Positions 32,236 through 40,207 of a stretch of DNA of 42,173 bases are shown here, piece after piece. The DNA is from Mycobacteriales bacterium (GTDB lineage Bacteria > Actinomycetota > Actinomycetes > Mycobacteriales > QHCD01): the NCBI GenBank assembly GCA_036497565.1, contig DASXJE010000078.1, positions 1-42,173 on the forward strand, given 5' to 3'. The position numbers and the translations under genes are program-made. Numbering within the stretch: the stretch's first letter is position 1; the number at the start of each line of letters is the position of its first letter. The notes under the pieces were generated by a model. That model worked only from the letters and a program-made list of their open reading frames with translations. It was not told the origin of the DNA and searched no databases.

Positions 32236-33167
32236 CCGCGCCCGCCGCGCAAGGGGTGATCGGCGGTGATCAGCGGCCCGAGGTGCCGAAGCTTGTCGGG
32301 GTTGATCACCGAGCGGACGGCCTGGACGGTGCCGTCGAGGATGTCGAGGGCCAAAACGTTCAGCAGCCGTCCGTCGGCGTCGAGGAAGAGCGCGCCCGGC
32401 TGCCCGTTGACCGGCACGGGCTCGAAATGCAGATCGTATTCGGCGGCGGCCCGGCTGAGCGCCGCCAGCAGCCGGAGCACCTTGTCCCGGCCGTTGACCG
32501 GCCGAGGCAGCGACGGGCCGTTGCCGCCACCGTCGCCGTAGGCCACGACGTCAGCGGCGAGCATCGTGATGAGCGGGTCGAAATCGCCGTCCTCGAGGGC
32601 GATGAAGAACCGGGTCGCGAGTTCGTCGCGCTCCTGCACCTCGGCGTCGAAGCGGGGTTTGCGGACGTCGACATGTCGGCGGGCCCGGTGCATCAGCTGT
32701 CGGCAGTGCTGCTCTGTCTTGTCGAGGATGCCGGCGATCTGCGGGTAGTCGAACTCGAACACCTCGCGGAGCAGGAACACGGCCCGTTCCGTCGGACTGA
32801 GCGTCTCCAGGAGCACGAGAAAGGCCATCGAGAGGGTGTCGGCGAGTTCGACCCGCTCGGACTCCGGCGTCGTGTCGGTGCGGACGAGTGGTTCGGGGAG
32901 CCAGGGCCCGACGTAGGCCTCGCGGCGCATCCGGGCCGACCGCAGATGATCGATGCTGAGCCGGGTGACCACCGAGGAGAGGTAGCTTTTGAGCGAGGCG
33001 ATCTGCGTACCGGCGGCCTGGGCGCGACGCAGCCGCAGGTAGGCGTCGGAGACGATGTCCTCGGCGTCGGCCACGCTGCCGGTCATCCGGTAGGCGAGCG
33101 AGAACAGCAACGACCGCAGCGCCACGAAGTCCTCGGCGCCGGCCGTGCCGTCGTCGGCCATCAGCAT
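32223..33167 (-). CDS. ECF41-group sigma factor (SigJ type)
   Basis: 314 residues. Sigma-2 (about 12-80, FVALRSLLFSLAYRMTGSVADAEDIVSDAYLRL) and sigma-4 (about 115-175, TLSPTERAVFLLREVFEFDYPQIAGIL) are followed by a SnoaL/NTF2-like C-terminal domain of about 130 residues. The linker WLPEPLV, the DGGGN loop (around 225-235) and terminal NPDKL match ECF41, in which the fused C-terminal domain replaces an anti-sigma factor. AGGAG lies 7 nt before the ATG. It is divergent from the oxidoreductase and shares a twin promoter with it. Confidence 0.93.
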   Translation of the reverse strand: MLMADDGTAGAEDFVALRSLLFSLAYRMTGSVADAEDIVSDAYLRLRRAQAAGTQIASLKSYLSSVVTRLSIDHLRSARMRREAYVGPWLPEPLVRTDTTPESERVELADTLSMAFLVLLETLSPTERAVFLLREVFEFDYPQIAGILDKTEQHCRQLMHRARRHVDVRKPRFDAEVQERDELATRFFIALEDGDFDPLITMLAADVVAYGDGGGNGPSLPRPVNGRDKVLRLLAALSRAAAEYDLHFEPVPVNGQPGALFLDADGRLLNVLALDILDGTVQAVRSVINPDKLRHLGPLITADHPLRGGRGQVR

Positions 33168-33190
33168 CCTTCCGCTCCTGCCTTTCCCCT

Positions 33191-33219
33191 GAGACGGGGC
33201 CGCGCGCCGATCTGTGACA
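33191..33219 (-). promoter_or_regulatory. ECF41 promoter of the sigma gene
   Basis: Minus-strand TGTCACA (33219-33213), 16 nt, then CGTCTC (33196-33191). This equals the published ECF41 consensus TGTCACA-N16-CGTC, and predicts autoregulation. Confidence 0.88.
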
Positions 33220-33234
33220 GCCCCACGTCGAACC

Positions 33235-33263
33235 TGTCACAGCACGACGACCGGCGTCGTCTC
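33235..33263 (+). promoter_or_regulatory. ECF41 promoter of the oxidoreductase gene
   Basis: TGTCACA (33235-33241), 16 nt, then CGTCTC (33258-33263), the exact mirror of the sigma-gene promoter 15 bp away. It predicts that this oxidoreductase is the target of the ECF41 factor. Confidence 0.9.
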
Positions 33264-33299
33264 AGAGGGGTGACAACCTCGACTGTGAAGGCAGGCGAC

Positions 33300-34514
33300 A
33301 TGAAGCACAACGTTGTGATCATCGGAGCGGGATACGCCGGTGTCCCCGCCGCCCGGAGGTTGGCCCGCCAGGTGTGGCCGGACGAGGTCACCGTCACCCT
33401 GGTCAGCGCCTTCGGCTCCTTCGTGGAGCGTCCCCGGTTGCACCAGCTGGCCACCGGCCAGGACATCGACCAGGTGCCGTTGAGCCGCTACCTCAGCGGC
33501 TCGGGCGTCGAACTGGTGACCGCGTCGGTCACCCGTATCGACCTGGCCGGCCGCGAGGTGCACACCACCGACGAGCGCGGCGGTCGGCGCACCCTGCTCT
33601 ACGACACACTGGTCTACGCACTGGGCAGCAACATCGACGTCACGTCCGTGCCCGGCGTCGCCGAGCATTGCGCCATCCTGGTCGGCGCCTCCGCAGCGTT
33701 CGAGCTGCGCGATCGACTGACCGACCTCGCGGAGCGCGGTGGTGCCACGGCCACGGTCTGCGGGGGCGGACTGACCGGCATCGAAACCGTCACCGAGATC
33801 GCCACGGCGTTCCCCGGCATCCGCACTCAGCTGGTCAGCTCCGGCACGCCGGGCGGGCGGCTGTCGGACAAGGCCCGTCGCTACCTCGACGACACCTTCA
33901 CCGCGCTCGGTGTCCGCGTCGTCGAGGATGCCCGCGTCGACCGGGTCGAGCCGACGAGCCTGGTGCTCGCCGACGGCCGACACATTCCGTTCGAGCTGTG
34001 TGTCTGGGCCGGTGGTTTCACCGTGCCCACGCTCGCGCGGACGGCGGGGCTGGCGGTCAACGCGACCGGCCGGGCGCTCGTCGATACGACGCTCCGGTCG
34101 GTGTCCCACCACGACGTCTATGTCATCGGTGATGCGGCAGCCGTCGCCGGGCGCTGGGGAGAGCAACTCGCGATGGGCTGCCGTTCCGGTGGCTTCACCG
34201 GACCGAAGGTCGCCGACGTCATTGCCGCCCGGCTCACCGGTCGGGACCCGAAACCGTTCGCCTTCCGCTACATCCACGAATGCATCAGCCTCGGCCGCCG
34301 CCACGGTCTGGTGCAGTTCCTCAACGCCGACGAGACGCCGAAGAACCGGGTCCTGACGGGTCGGAAGGCGATCACCTACAAGAACACCACCCTCAACGGC
34401 GCCCGCTTGCTGTTCCGGCACTCCGGACCGGTGCTGGGCCGTCGTCGACACCTCGTCCCGACACCGACGCCGATCACGTCGAGGACGCAGCCGAAGTCCT
34501 CCCGGGTCGGATGA
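33300..34514 (+). CDS. NAD(P)/FAD-dependent oxidoreductase, NDH-2-like
   Basis: 404 residues. The FAD-binding Rossmann motif IIGAGYAG is at 7-14; a second nucleotide motif CGGGLTGIE occurs near 157, and the FAD-closing YVIGDAA near 277. The order fits the NDH-2/ferredoxin reductase superfamily; no C-terminal membrane helix is evident. ECF41 operons usually encode an oxidoreductase, epimerase or carboxymuconolactone decarboxylase beside the sigma gene. The ATG at 33300 with GGCAGG upstream is used; the GTG at 33270 lies at the expected transcription start and could serve a leaderless form. Confidence 0.88.
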   Translation: MKHNVVIIGAGYAGVPAARRLARQVWPDEVTVTLVSAFGSFVERPRLHQLATGQDIDQVPLSRYLSGSGVELVTASVTRIDLAGREVHTTDERGGRRTLLYDTLVYALGSNIDVTSVPGVAEHCAILVGASAAFELRDRLTDLAERGGATATVCGGGLTGIETVTEIATAFPGIRTQLVSSGTPGGRLSDKARRYLDDTFTALGVRVVEDARVDRVEPTSLVLADGRHIPFELCVWAGGFTVPTLARTAGLAVNATGRALVDTTLRSVSHHDVYVIGDAAAVAGRWGEQLAMGCRSGGFTGPKVADVIAARLTGRDPKPFAFRYIHECISLGRRHGLVQFLNADETPKNRVLTGRKAITYKNTTLNGARLLFRHSGPVLGRRRHLVPTPTPITSRTQPKSSRVG

Positions 34515-34530
34515 TGACGGCGACGCAAGC

Positions 34531-35292
34531 TCATTCGCCGGGTCGCGCGATCACCGAGAACTCGGTGCCGAAGGGATCGGTGATCGTCGCCATCCGCCCG
34601 TAGAGCATGTCCTGCGGGTCGTCCACCGTGCCTCCGGCGGCCGTCGCCCGCTCGACGGTGGCGTCGGCGTCGGCGACCTCGAAGGTGGTGTTCCAGGCCG
34701 ATTCCGGCGCATCCGGGTTGCCGAAAATGCCCCCGACCTCGTGACCGTCCGGTCGGCGCAGGAAGGTGAAGTCGAGATCCGGCAGGTCGTCGTTGCGATC
34801 GAGCGTGAAACCGAACACGTCGGCGTAAAAGCGCTTGGCCGGCTCGGGCTCCGACGTGATCAGGTCGTTGCGGACGAGGGAGTTGGGCTCGTTGACGACC
34901 TCGCACCCGATGTGCGACCCGCCCTGCCACAGGCCGAACTGCGCGCCGCCGGGATCGCGGGCGATCACCATCCGGCCCTTCCCGCCGACCTTCATCGGCT
35001 GCCGCACGATCGTGCCCCCGGCGTCGGCGATGCGGGCCGCGGCGGTGTCGCAGTCCGCCGTGGCGAGATAGACGTTCCACCGGGCGTTTCCGCTGTCCGG
35101 CGTCGGCATCATCCCGGCAACCCGCCGACCGCCCAGCAGGCAGTTGGTGTAGTGCCCGGTCGCCGCGGATCCCCGGTGATAGGTCCAGCCGAAGACCGCG
35201 CCGTAGAAGTCACCCGCCCGCCCGAGATCGGGGACGCCCAGGTCGATCCACGTCGGGGTGCCCTCGGGCTGGTTGCTCGTCACGTGGCTCAT
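34531..35292 (-). CDS. VOC-family (glyoxalase/bleomycin-type) protein
   Basis: 253 residues made of two VOC beta-alpha-beta-beta-beta modules: about 15-120 (TPTWIDLGVPDLGRAGDFYGAVFGW ... ARDPGGAQFGLWQ) and about 135-245 (NDLITSEPEPAKRFYADVFGFT ... ITDPFGTEFSVI). VOC proteins bind metal and act as dioxygenases, glyoxalases or resistance proteins; the activity is not evident. The ATG at 35292 has GGAG 6 nt upstream. Its first 83 bp lie inside the 3' end of metG in another frame, so the two are probably co-transcribed. Confidence 0.86.
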   Translation of the reverse strand: MSHVTSNQPEGTPTWIDLGVPDLGRAGDFYGAVFGWTYHRGSAATGHYTNCLLGGRRVAGMMPTPDSGNARWNVYLATADCDTAAARIADAGGTIVRQPMKVGGKGRMVIARDPGGAQFGLWQGGSHIGCEVVNEPNSLVRNDLITSEPEPAKRFYADVFGFTLDRNDDLPDLDFTFLRRPDGHEVGGIFGNPDAPESAWNTTFEVADADATVERATAAGGTVDDPQDMLYGRMATITDPFGTEFSVIARPGE

Positions 35293-36859
35293 CGCTGGCT
35301 CCATCCGCATTCAGTGGTTCCGGCACCGTAGCGGCGGCCACCGACAGGACGGGGTCGAGTCGGGGGAACGCCGGCTCCGGCCGTCCGACCCGGTCACCGG
35401 ACAGCAGCTGGCTGCGCAGCCGAGCGGCGCCGGTCGGGATGAACGGCTCCAGTTCGATGGCGACGACGCGGCACGCGTGGACCAGCAGCGCGAGTACGTC
35501 GTCCAGCCGGCCCGCGGCTGTCGCGTCGCCGCTGCGCTGCGCGCCGGCGAGCTCCCAGGGCCGTTCGGCGTCGACCAGCCGGTTGCCCTCATCGACCACC
35601 GAGGACAGCGCCCCGGTGGCTGATCGGAAGTCGAAGTCGTCCAGGGCCCGGTCGATACGGCCGGGGAGCTCGGACAGGGCACCGGCCAGCGCCGTCCCGG
35701 AGGTCGATCCTCCCGGCGCAGCGACCCGGCCGTCGCGGTACCGGTGCACGAGGGTGAGGATCCGGTTGACGAGGTTTCCCAGCGCGTGGGCAAGGTCGCC
35801 ATTCGCGCGGTTGACCAGCCGGTCGACGGTGAAGTCGGTGTCCCCGACGCGGGACACCTCACGCAGCAGCCACCAGCGGACCGCATCCACGCCGTAGCCG
35901 GCCACCAGCAACGCCGGGTCGACGGCGTTGCCGGCGGTCTTGGACAGCTTCGCCCCGTCGACGGTCAGGTAGTCGTGCACGAAGATGGCAGTCGGCAGGG
36001 GTTGGCCGGCCGAGAGCAGCAGGGCCAGCCAATAGACGGCGTGGAACCGCACGATGCCCTTGCCGATCACGTGCACCCGCTCGGCCGACTCCACCCACCA
36101 CTGCCGGTACGCCGGATCGTCGGTGGCGTAGCCGAGGGCGGTGACGTAGTTGGTCAGCGCGTCCCACCACACGTAGACCACCTGCGCAGGGTCGTCCGGG
36201 ACCGGGATCCCCCAGCCGCCCGCCCGTGCGGCGGGACGGGAGACGCTGAAGTCGGCCAGACCGGCGCGGACGAAGGCCAGCACCTCGTTACGCCGGGCCG
36301 GTGGCTCGACGCGGACCGCGCCGGACTCCAGAGCCGCCAGCACCGGCTCGGCGTACCGGGACAACCGGAAGAACCAGTTCTCCTCGGCGACCACCTCGGG
36401 AGCCACCCGATGCTCGGGGCAGAGTCCGTCGACGAGTTCCGCCGGGTTGTAGAACTGCTCGCAGCCCCGGCAGTAGAGCCCCTCGTAGCCCTTGCAGTAG
36501 AAGTCGCCGGCCACCGCACACTCCCGCCACAGCCGGGTCACTCCGGCGGCATGCCGCGGATCGGAGCTGGTGCGGATGAAATCATCGAAGGACAGCGCCA
36601 GCGGCTCCCGCAGGGCGGCGAAGCGTTCGGCGTTGTCCCGCACGAACCTGGCAACCTCGACCCCGGCCTCCCGGGCGGCGGTGACGTTCTTGAGGGCGTT
36701 GTCGTCGGTTCCGGTGAGGAAGCGGACCGGCTGGCCGCGCAGGCGTCGATGACGGGCCAGTACGTCGGTCTGCACCAGTTCCAGTGCGTGCCCGAGGTGC
36801 GGGGCGGCGTTCACGTAGGGAATCGCCGTCGTGATGTAGAAGCGTCCGGTGACGGACAT
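35210..36859 (-). CDS. metG: Methionyl-tRNA synthetase
   Basis: 549 residues. The HIGH-type motif is PHLGH in YVNAAPHLGHALE and the KMSKS-type motif is KLSKT in VDGAKLSKTAGN. The zinc knuckle region is CKGYEGLYCRGCEQFYNPAELVDGLCPEH. The anticodon-binding helical domain follows and there is no C-terminal dimerisation domain. The ATG at 36859 is preferred over 36865 because AAGGA then lies 7 nt upstream. The last 28 residues are a Pro/Arg/Asp-rich tail that overlaps the VOC gene and looks unlike the family end. Confidence 0.95.
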   Translation of the reverse strand: MSVTGRFYITTAIPYVNAAPHLGHALELVQTDVLARHRRLRGQPVRFLTGTDDNALKNVTAAREAGVEVARFVRDNAERFAALREPLALSFDDFIRTSSDPRHAAGVTRLWRECAVAGDFYCKGYEGLYCRGCEQFYNPAELVDGLCPEHRVAPEVVAEENWFFRLSRYAEPVLAALESGAVRVEPPARRNEVLAFVRAGLADFSVSRPAARAGGWGIPVPDDPAQVVYVWWDALTNYVTALGYATDDPAYRQWWVESAERVHVIGKGIVRFHAVYWLALLLSAGQPLPTAIFVHDYLTVDGAKLSKTAGNAVDPALLVAGYGVDAVRWWLLREVSRVGDTDFTVDRLVNRANGDLAHALGNLVNRILTLVHRYRDGRVAAPGGSTSGTALAGALSELPGRIDRALDDFDFRSATGALSSVVDEGNRLVDAERPWELAGAQRSGDATAAGRLDDVLALLVHACRVVAIELEPFIPTGAARLRSQLLSGDRVGRPEPAFPRLDPVLSVAAATVPEPLNADGASDEPRDEQPARGHPDVDRPGRPRSRAGG

Positions 36860-36903
36860 CGTCATTCCTTCCGCCCTGTCGCGAGCGGGGGGAAGACGCA
36901 GAA

Positions 36904-36927
36904 CAGGCCCCGCAGCACAGGGGCCTG
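36904..36927 (-). promoter_or_regulatory. Hairpin in the metG leader (possible attenuator)
   Basis: CAGGCCCC and GGGGCCTG form a perfect 8-bp stem with an 8-nt loop, followed on the minus strand by TTCTGCGTCTTCC. It lies between the tiny upstream ORF (36941-36979) and the metG start. Confidence 0.5.
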
Positions 36928-36940
36928 GTCGTCGGTTTGG

Positions 36941-36979
36941 TCAGCGCACGCCGAGGAGCCCCGGGAAGGGGCGCATCAT
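36941..36979 (-). CDS. Putative metG leader peptide (12 residues)
   Basis: ATG-ATG start at 36979 and TGA at 36941 give MMRPFPGLLGVR. It is too short to judge by composition. Its position ahead of a strong hairpin and metG, and the two initial methionine codons, fit a translated leader that could sense Met-tRNA levels. No clear ribosome site was found, so it is a weak candidate. Confidence 0.35.
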   Translation of the reverse strand: MMRPFPGLLGVR

Positions 36980-37076
36980 TCGCTCGCGGCGTGGCTGCAT
37001 ACCTCACATGGTGCCAGAAATCCTGTGGTCGGGCATGTCGGTAGTCGTCCGGGGCCGCAGTCGGCATGATTGCTGC

Positions 37077-37865
37077 ATGCCGTCTGGTAGACCGTTGGAA
37101 GGCCGGGTCGCCCTGGTGACCGGCGCGAGCCGTCGTATCGCCATCGGCGCAGCCATCGTCCGCCGGCTGGCCGCGGACGGCGCCTCCGTACTCCTGCACA
37201 CCTGGTCGCCGCACGACGCGGAGATGCCCTGGGGTGCGGATGTCGGTGGCGCCGAGGCGCTCGTCGAGGAGCTCCGCGGCGAGGGCGCACGGGTCGAGCT
37301 GGTCTCGGCCGACCTCGCCGATCCCGAGAGCCCGGCCGCCCTCGTCGATGTCGCCCGCAGCAGCTTCGGACACCTCGACATCGTCGTGGCCAACCACGCC
37401 CGGTCCAGCGGCCAGACGCTCGAGAACCTGACCGCCGAGGAGATCGACCTCAGCTACGCGGTCAACACCCGCGCCTCCATGCTGCTGGTCAAGGCGTTCG
37501 CGCAGCACCACGACGGCCGGCCCGGCGGGCGGGTCATCCTCTTCACCTCGGGCCAGTACCACGGCGCCATGCCGGGCGAGCTCCCCTACATCGCCTCCAA
37601 GGGGGCACTGCACCAGATCACCCCGAGCCTCGCGACCCACCTCATCCGCCGCGGCATCACCGTCAACTGCGTCAACCCGGGTCCCAGCGACACCGGCTAC
37701 GCCGACGCGGCGACGAGGGCCCGGGTCGTCGCCCTGCACCCAGGGGGTCGGTGGAGCCTCCCCGTCGACATGGCCCGCCTGGTCGCCTGGCTGGTCAGCG
37801 ACGAGGCGGACTGGGTGACGGGGCAGGTGATCGCCTCCGACGGGGGCTGGTCCGTCGGTCGCTAG
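37077..37865 (+). CDS. Short-chain dehydrogenase/reductase
   Basis: 262 residues with the classical SDR fold. The cofactor motif is TGASRRIAIG (with TGASRR-IG in place of TGxxxGIG), the structural motif is ANHAR in place of NNAG, and the catalytic YIASK motif is present, with NPGPSDTGYA after it. Members use NAD(P) to interconvert alcohols and ketones; the substrate is unknown. CATGAT lies 6 nt before the ATG, a weak leaderless box. It is divergent from metG and followed 57 bp later by pyrH. Confidence 0.9.
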   Translation: MPSGRPLEGRVALVTGASRRIAIGAAIVRRLAADGASVLLHTWSPHDAEMPWGADVGGAEALVEELRGEGARVELVSADLADPESPAALVDVARSSFGHLDIVVANHARSSGQTLENLTAEEIDLSYAVNTRASMLLVKAFAQHHDGRPGGRVILFTSGQYHGAMPGELPYIASKGALHQITPSLATHLIRRGITVNCVNPGPSDTGYADAATRARVVALHPGGRWSLPVDMARLVAWLVSDEADWVTGQVIASDGGWSVGR

Positions 37866-37922
37866 GCGAATCGCTACGGTCGGTCGGGTCGCGGGGCGCG
37901 CGGCCCGGAGAGGGGTCGTCAG

Positions 37923-38636
37923 GTGGCGCGATACGGCAGGGTCGTCCTGAAGCTCAGCGGTGAGGCACTGGCGGGGTCCGGCGGGTCAGCCGTCGATCCG
38001 GCAAATCTTGCGCACTTCGCCGACGAGATCCTCGCCGTACACACCGCCGGGTTGCAGGTGGCGGTCGTGGTCGGCGGCGGCAACTACTTCCGCGGCAAGA
38101 TGGCGGACGGGTGGGGCATCGGCCGTGCCGAGGCGGACAACATCGGCATGCTCGGCACCGTCATGAACGCCCTGATGCTGCGTGGGGTTCTCACCGCACG
38201 CACCGATTCCGACGTCCGCGTCATGACCGCAGTGCCGATCCAGACGGTCGCGGAGCCGTTCATCCGGCTCCGTGCCATCAGGCACCTCGAACGCCGGAAC
38301 ATCGTGCTGCTGGCCGGCGGCATCGGCCAGCCCTACGTCACCACCGACTACCCGTCGGTGCAGCGGGCACTCGAACTCGACGCCGATGCGCTCCTGGTCG
38401 CCAAGCGCGGTGTGGACGGTGTCTACGACAGCGACCCGAACGTCAATCCCCAGGCCCGTCGCTACACGCAGCTGAGCTACCAGGACGCGATCCGCGAAGG
38501 CATCACCGTCATGGACCGCAGCGCGTTCGTCCTCGCCCAAGAACACAGCCTGACGATGCACGTCTTCGACGTCGCGGTCGCCGGGTCGATGAGCGACATC
38601 TGTGCCGGCATCGACGTCGGCACCACCGTCCGCTAG
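37923..38636 (+). CDS. pyrH: UMP kinase, non-canonical paralog
   Basis: 237 residues of the amino-acid kinase fold. VVLKLSGEALAG at the start, VVGGGNYFRG, NIGMLGTVMNALMLRGVL and VDGVYDSDP all fit UMP kinase, which makes UDP from UMP. Differences from canonical bacterial PyrH are GGIGQPYVTTDYPS where GGTGNPFFTTDTA is usual, and LVAKRGVDGVYDSDP where LKGT-KVDGVYD is usual. The gene stands alone, without rpsB, tsf or frr, so it is probably a second copy. The GTG has GGAGAGGGG about 8 nt upstream. Confidence 0.85.
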   Translation: MARYGRVVLKLSGEALAGSGGSAVDPANLAHFADEILAVHTAGLQVAVVVGGGNYFRGKMADGWGIGRAEADNIGMLGTVMNALMLRGVLTARTDSDVRVMTAVPIQTVAEPFIRLRAIRHLERRNIVLLAGGIGQPYVTTDYPSVQRALELDADALLVAKRGVDGVYDSDPNVNPQARRYTQLSYQDAIREGITVMDRSAFVLAQEHSLTMHVFDVAVAGSMSDICAGIDVGTTVR

Positions 38637-38648
38637 AGCTCGCGGGGG

Positions 38649-39659
38649 TCACGCCCAGCCGGCGACGACCACCTTGCCGATGGTCGTGCCGCTCTCGATC
38701 TGGCGGTGCGCCTCGCGCAGCGTGGCGGCGTCGATGGGTCCGAGCTCGGTCGTCAACGTCGTTTGCAGGGCACCCGAATCGACCATCGACGCGACCGCGG
38801 CCAGCAACCGGTGCTGCTCCACCATGTCCGGCGTCTCGAACAGCGAGCGGGTGAACATGCTCTCCCAGAGCCACGCGGCACTCTTCGCCTTCAGCGGCAT
38901 CAACTCAATCGCACCTGGATCGTCAATGGCGGCGATGCTCCCGAACGGCGTGATGAGGTCGGCGAAGGCATTGATGTTGTCCTTCGACTGCGGCGTGAAG
39001 ATGTAGTCGACACCGTCCGGCGCCACGGCCCTGACGGCGGCGGCGAGATCGCCGTAATGGTCGACCACATGATGGGCGCCCATGCGGCTCGCCCACGCGC
39101 GCGACTCGTCGCGGCTGGCGGTACCGACGATCGTCAGCTCGGTCATGGTGCGCGCCAGCTGGCAGAGCATCGACCCGACCCCGCCGGCCGCCGACACCGC
39201 GAGCAACGTCCCCTTGTCGTCCGCGCCCACCTTCAGCCGGTCGAAAAGAACCTCCCAAGCGGTGATCGTGGTGAGCGGCAGCGCGGCCGCCTCCGCGAAC
39301 GTGAGACTCGCCGGCTTCGACCCCACCAGGCGCTGATCGACCAGGTGGAACTGGGCGTCGGTGCCCGGCCGGTTGTTGGCTCCGGCATACATGACGTCCT
39401 CGCCGACGTCGTACAGCGAGACCTCGGCGCCCCGGCCGACCACCGTCCCGGCGGCGTCGAAGCCGAGGACGGTCGGCTGGTCCCGGTCACCGCGGCGCCG
39501 GATCTTCGTGTCGACGGGATTCACGCTGACGGCTTCGACCCGCACCAGCAGGTCGTGCGGACCCGGCTCCGGGATCGGCAGCTCGATGTCGGTCAGGCTG
39601 CTCTCGTCGCTGATGGGCAGGCTCTTGGTGAACGCGACGGCGCGCATGATGTCGGTCAT
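38649..39659 (-). CDS. Zinc-type alcohol dehydrogenase-like / quinone oxidoreductase
   Basis: 336 residues of the medium-chain reductase superfamily without zinc ligands. The N-terminal GroES-like domain has VRVEAVSVNPVDTKIRRRGD; the Rossmann domain has AAGGVGSMLCQLARTM. These are features of NADPH quinone oxidoreductase-like enzymes that reduce quinones or enones. TAGGTT lies 6 nt before the ATG, so translation is probably leaderless. It faces pyrH tail to tail. Confidence 0.9.
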   Translation of the reverse strand: MTDIMRAVAFTKSLPISDESSLTDIELPIPEPGPHDLLVRVEAVSVNPVDTKIRRRGDRDQPTVLGFDAAGTVVGRGAEVSLYDVGEDVMYAGANNRPGTDAQFHLVDQRLVGSKPASLTFAEAAALPLTTITAWEVLFDRLKVGADDKGTLLAVSAAGGVGSMLCQLARTMTELTIVGTASRDESRAWASRMGAHHVVDHYGDLAAAVRAVAPDGVDYIFTPQSKDNINAFADLITPFGSIAAIDDPGAIELMPLKAKSAAWLWESMFTRSLFETPDMVEQHRLLAAVASMVDSGALQTTLTTELGPIDAATLREAHRQIESGTTIGKVVVAGWA

Positions 39660-39663
39660 CGCC

Positions 39664-40137
39664 TCAACCTACCCAGCCGACCGGCGAGCCCTGAACGTCG
39701 TCCGGCTGGTCCCCCGGCGACCGGTACAACCATGGGCCGGAGCAGCGGCTGAACCCGGCACCCACGTAGAACTGCTCGGCGTCGTCCAACGCGGACACGA
39801 AGATCACCCGGGCACCGGCGTCTTCGAGCCAGCTGCGGCAACTCTCGAGCAGGGAGCTGCCGACGCCCTCGCCGCGCCGGCTGTCCTCGACGACAAGCTC
39901 TTCGATCATCCCGTAGGCCTCGACCCCGTAGTCGACGACGGTGACCGCCGCCAGGCCGATGACGCCCCGCTCATCGCTGGCGACGAACGTTTTCGACTCC
40001 TGACGGATGAGCGGCAGCGTCGCACGGCCCGCGTCCTGCGGATGCAGGTGCTGCAGCAGCCGCCGGATCGCGTCCCGGTCGGCGGCAGCGGCTGTCCGAA
40101 CCGCGAAGGACTCCGGCGCCGTCTCGTCGCTGTGCAT
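39664..40137 (-). CDS. GNAT family acetyltransferase
   Basis: 157 residues from the ATG at 40137 (a GTG at 40161 would add 8). The core reads VRTAAAADRDAIRRLLQHL, then GMIEELVVEDSRRGEGVGSSLLESCRSWLEDAGARVIFV, with the RRGEGVG acetyl-CoA loop, and FYVGAGF near the end. The substrate is unknown. It sits 4 bp upstream of the quinone oxidoreductase start, so that gene's TAGGTT box lies within this gene's 3' end. Confidence 0.87.
   Translation of the reverse strand: MHSDETAPESFAVRTAAAADRDAIRRLLQHLHPQDAGRATLPLIRQESKTFVASDERGVIGLAAVTVVDYGVEAYGMIEELVVEDSRRGEGVGSSLLESCRSWLEDAGARVIFVSALDDAEQFYVGAGFSRCSGPWLYRSPGDQPDDVQGSPVGWVG
39666..39671 (-). promoter_or_regulatory. Predicted -10 box of leaderless quinone oxidoreductase
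   Basis: Minus-strand TAGGTT, 6 nt before the ATG at 39659, embedded in the last codons of the upstream acetyltransferase. Confidence 0.55.
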
Positions 40138-40207
40138 GGCTCGATCTTCGACCTGATCCACCCCCAGGGTCGAGTACCAGACGCGTAGGTCCGGCTGGAA
40201 GGATCGC

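Noticed and set aside
31836-33299. Large + strand ORF upstream of the oxidoreductase start
   Set aside because: It runs through the HEAT and sigma genes in other frames, has no domain, and the oxidoreductase fold begins only at about 33300.
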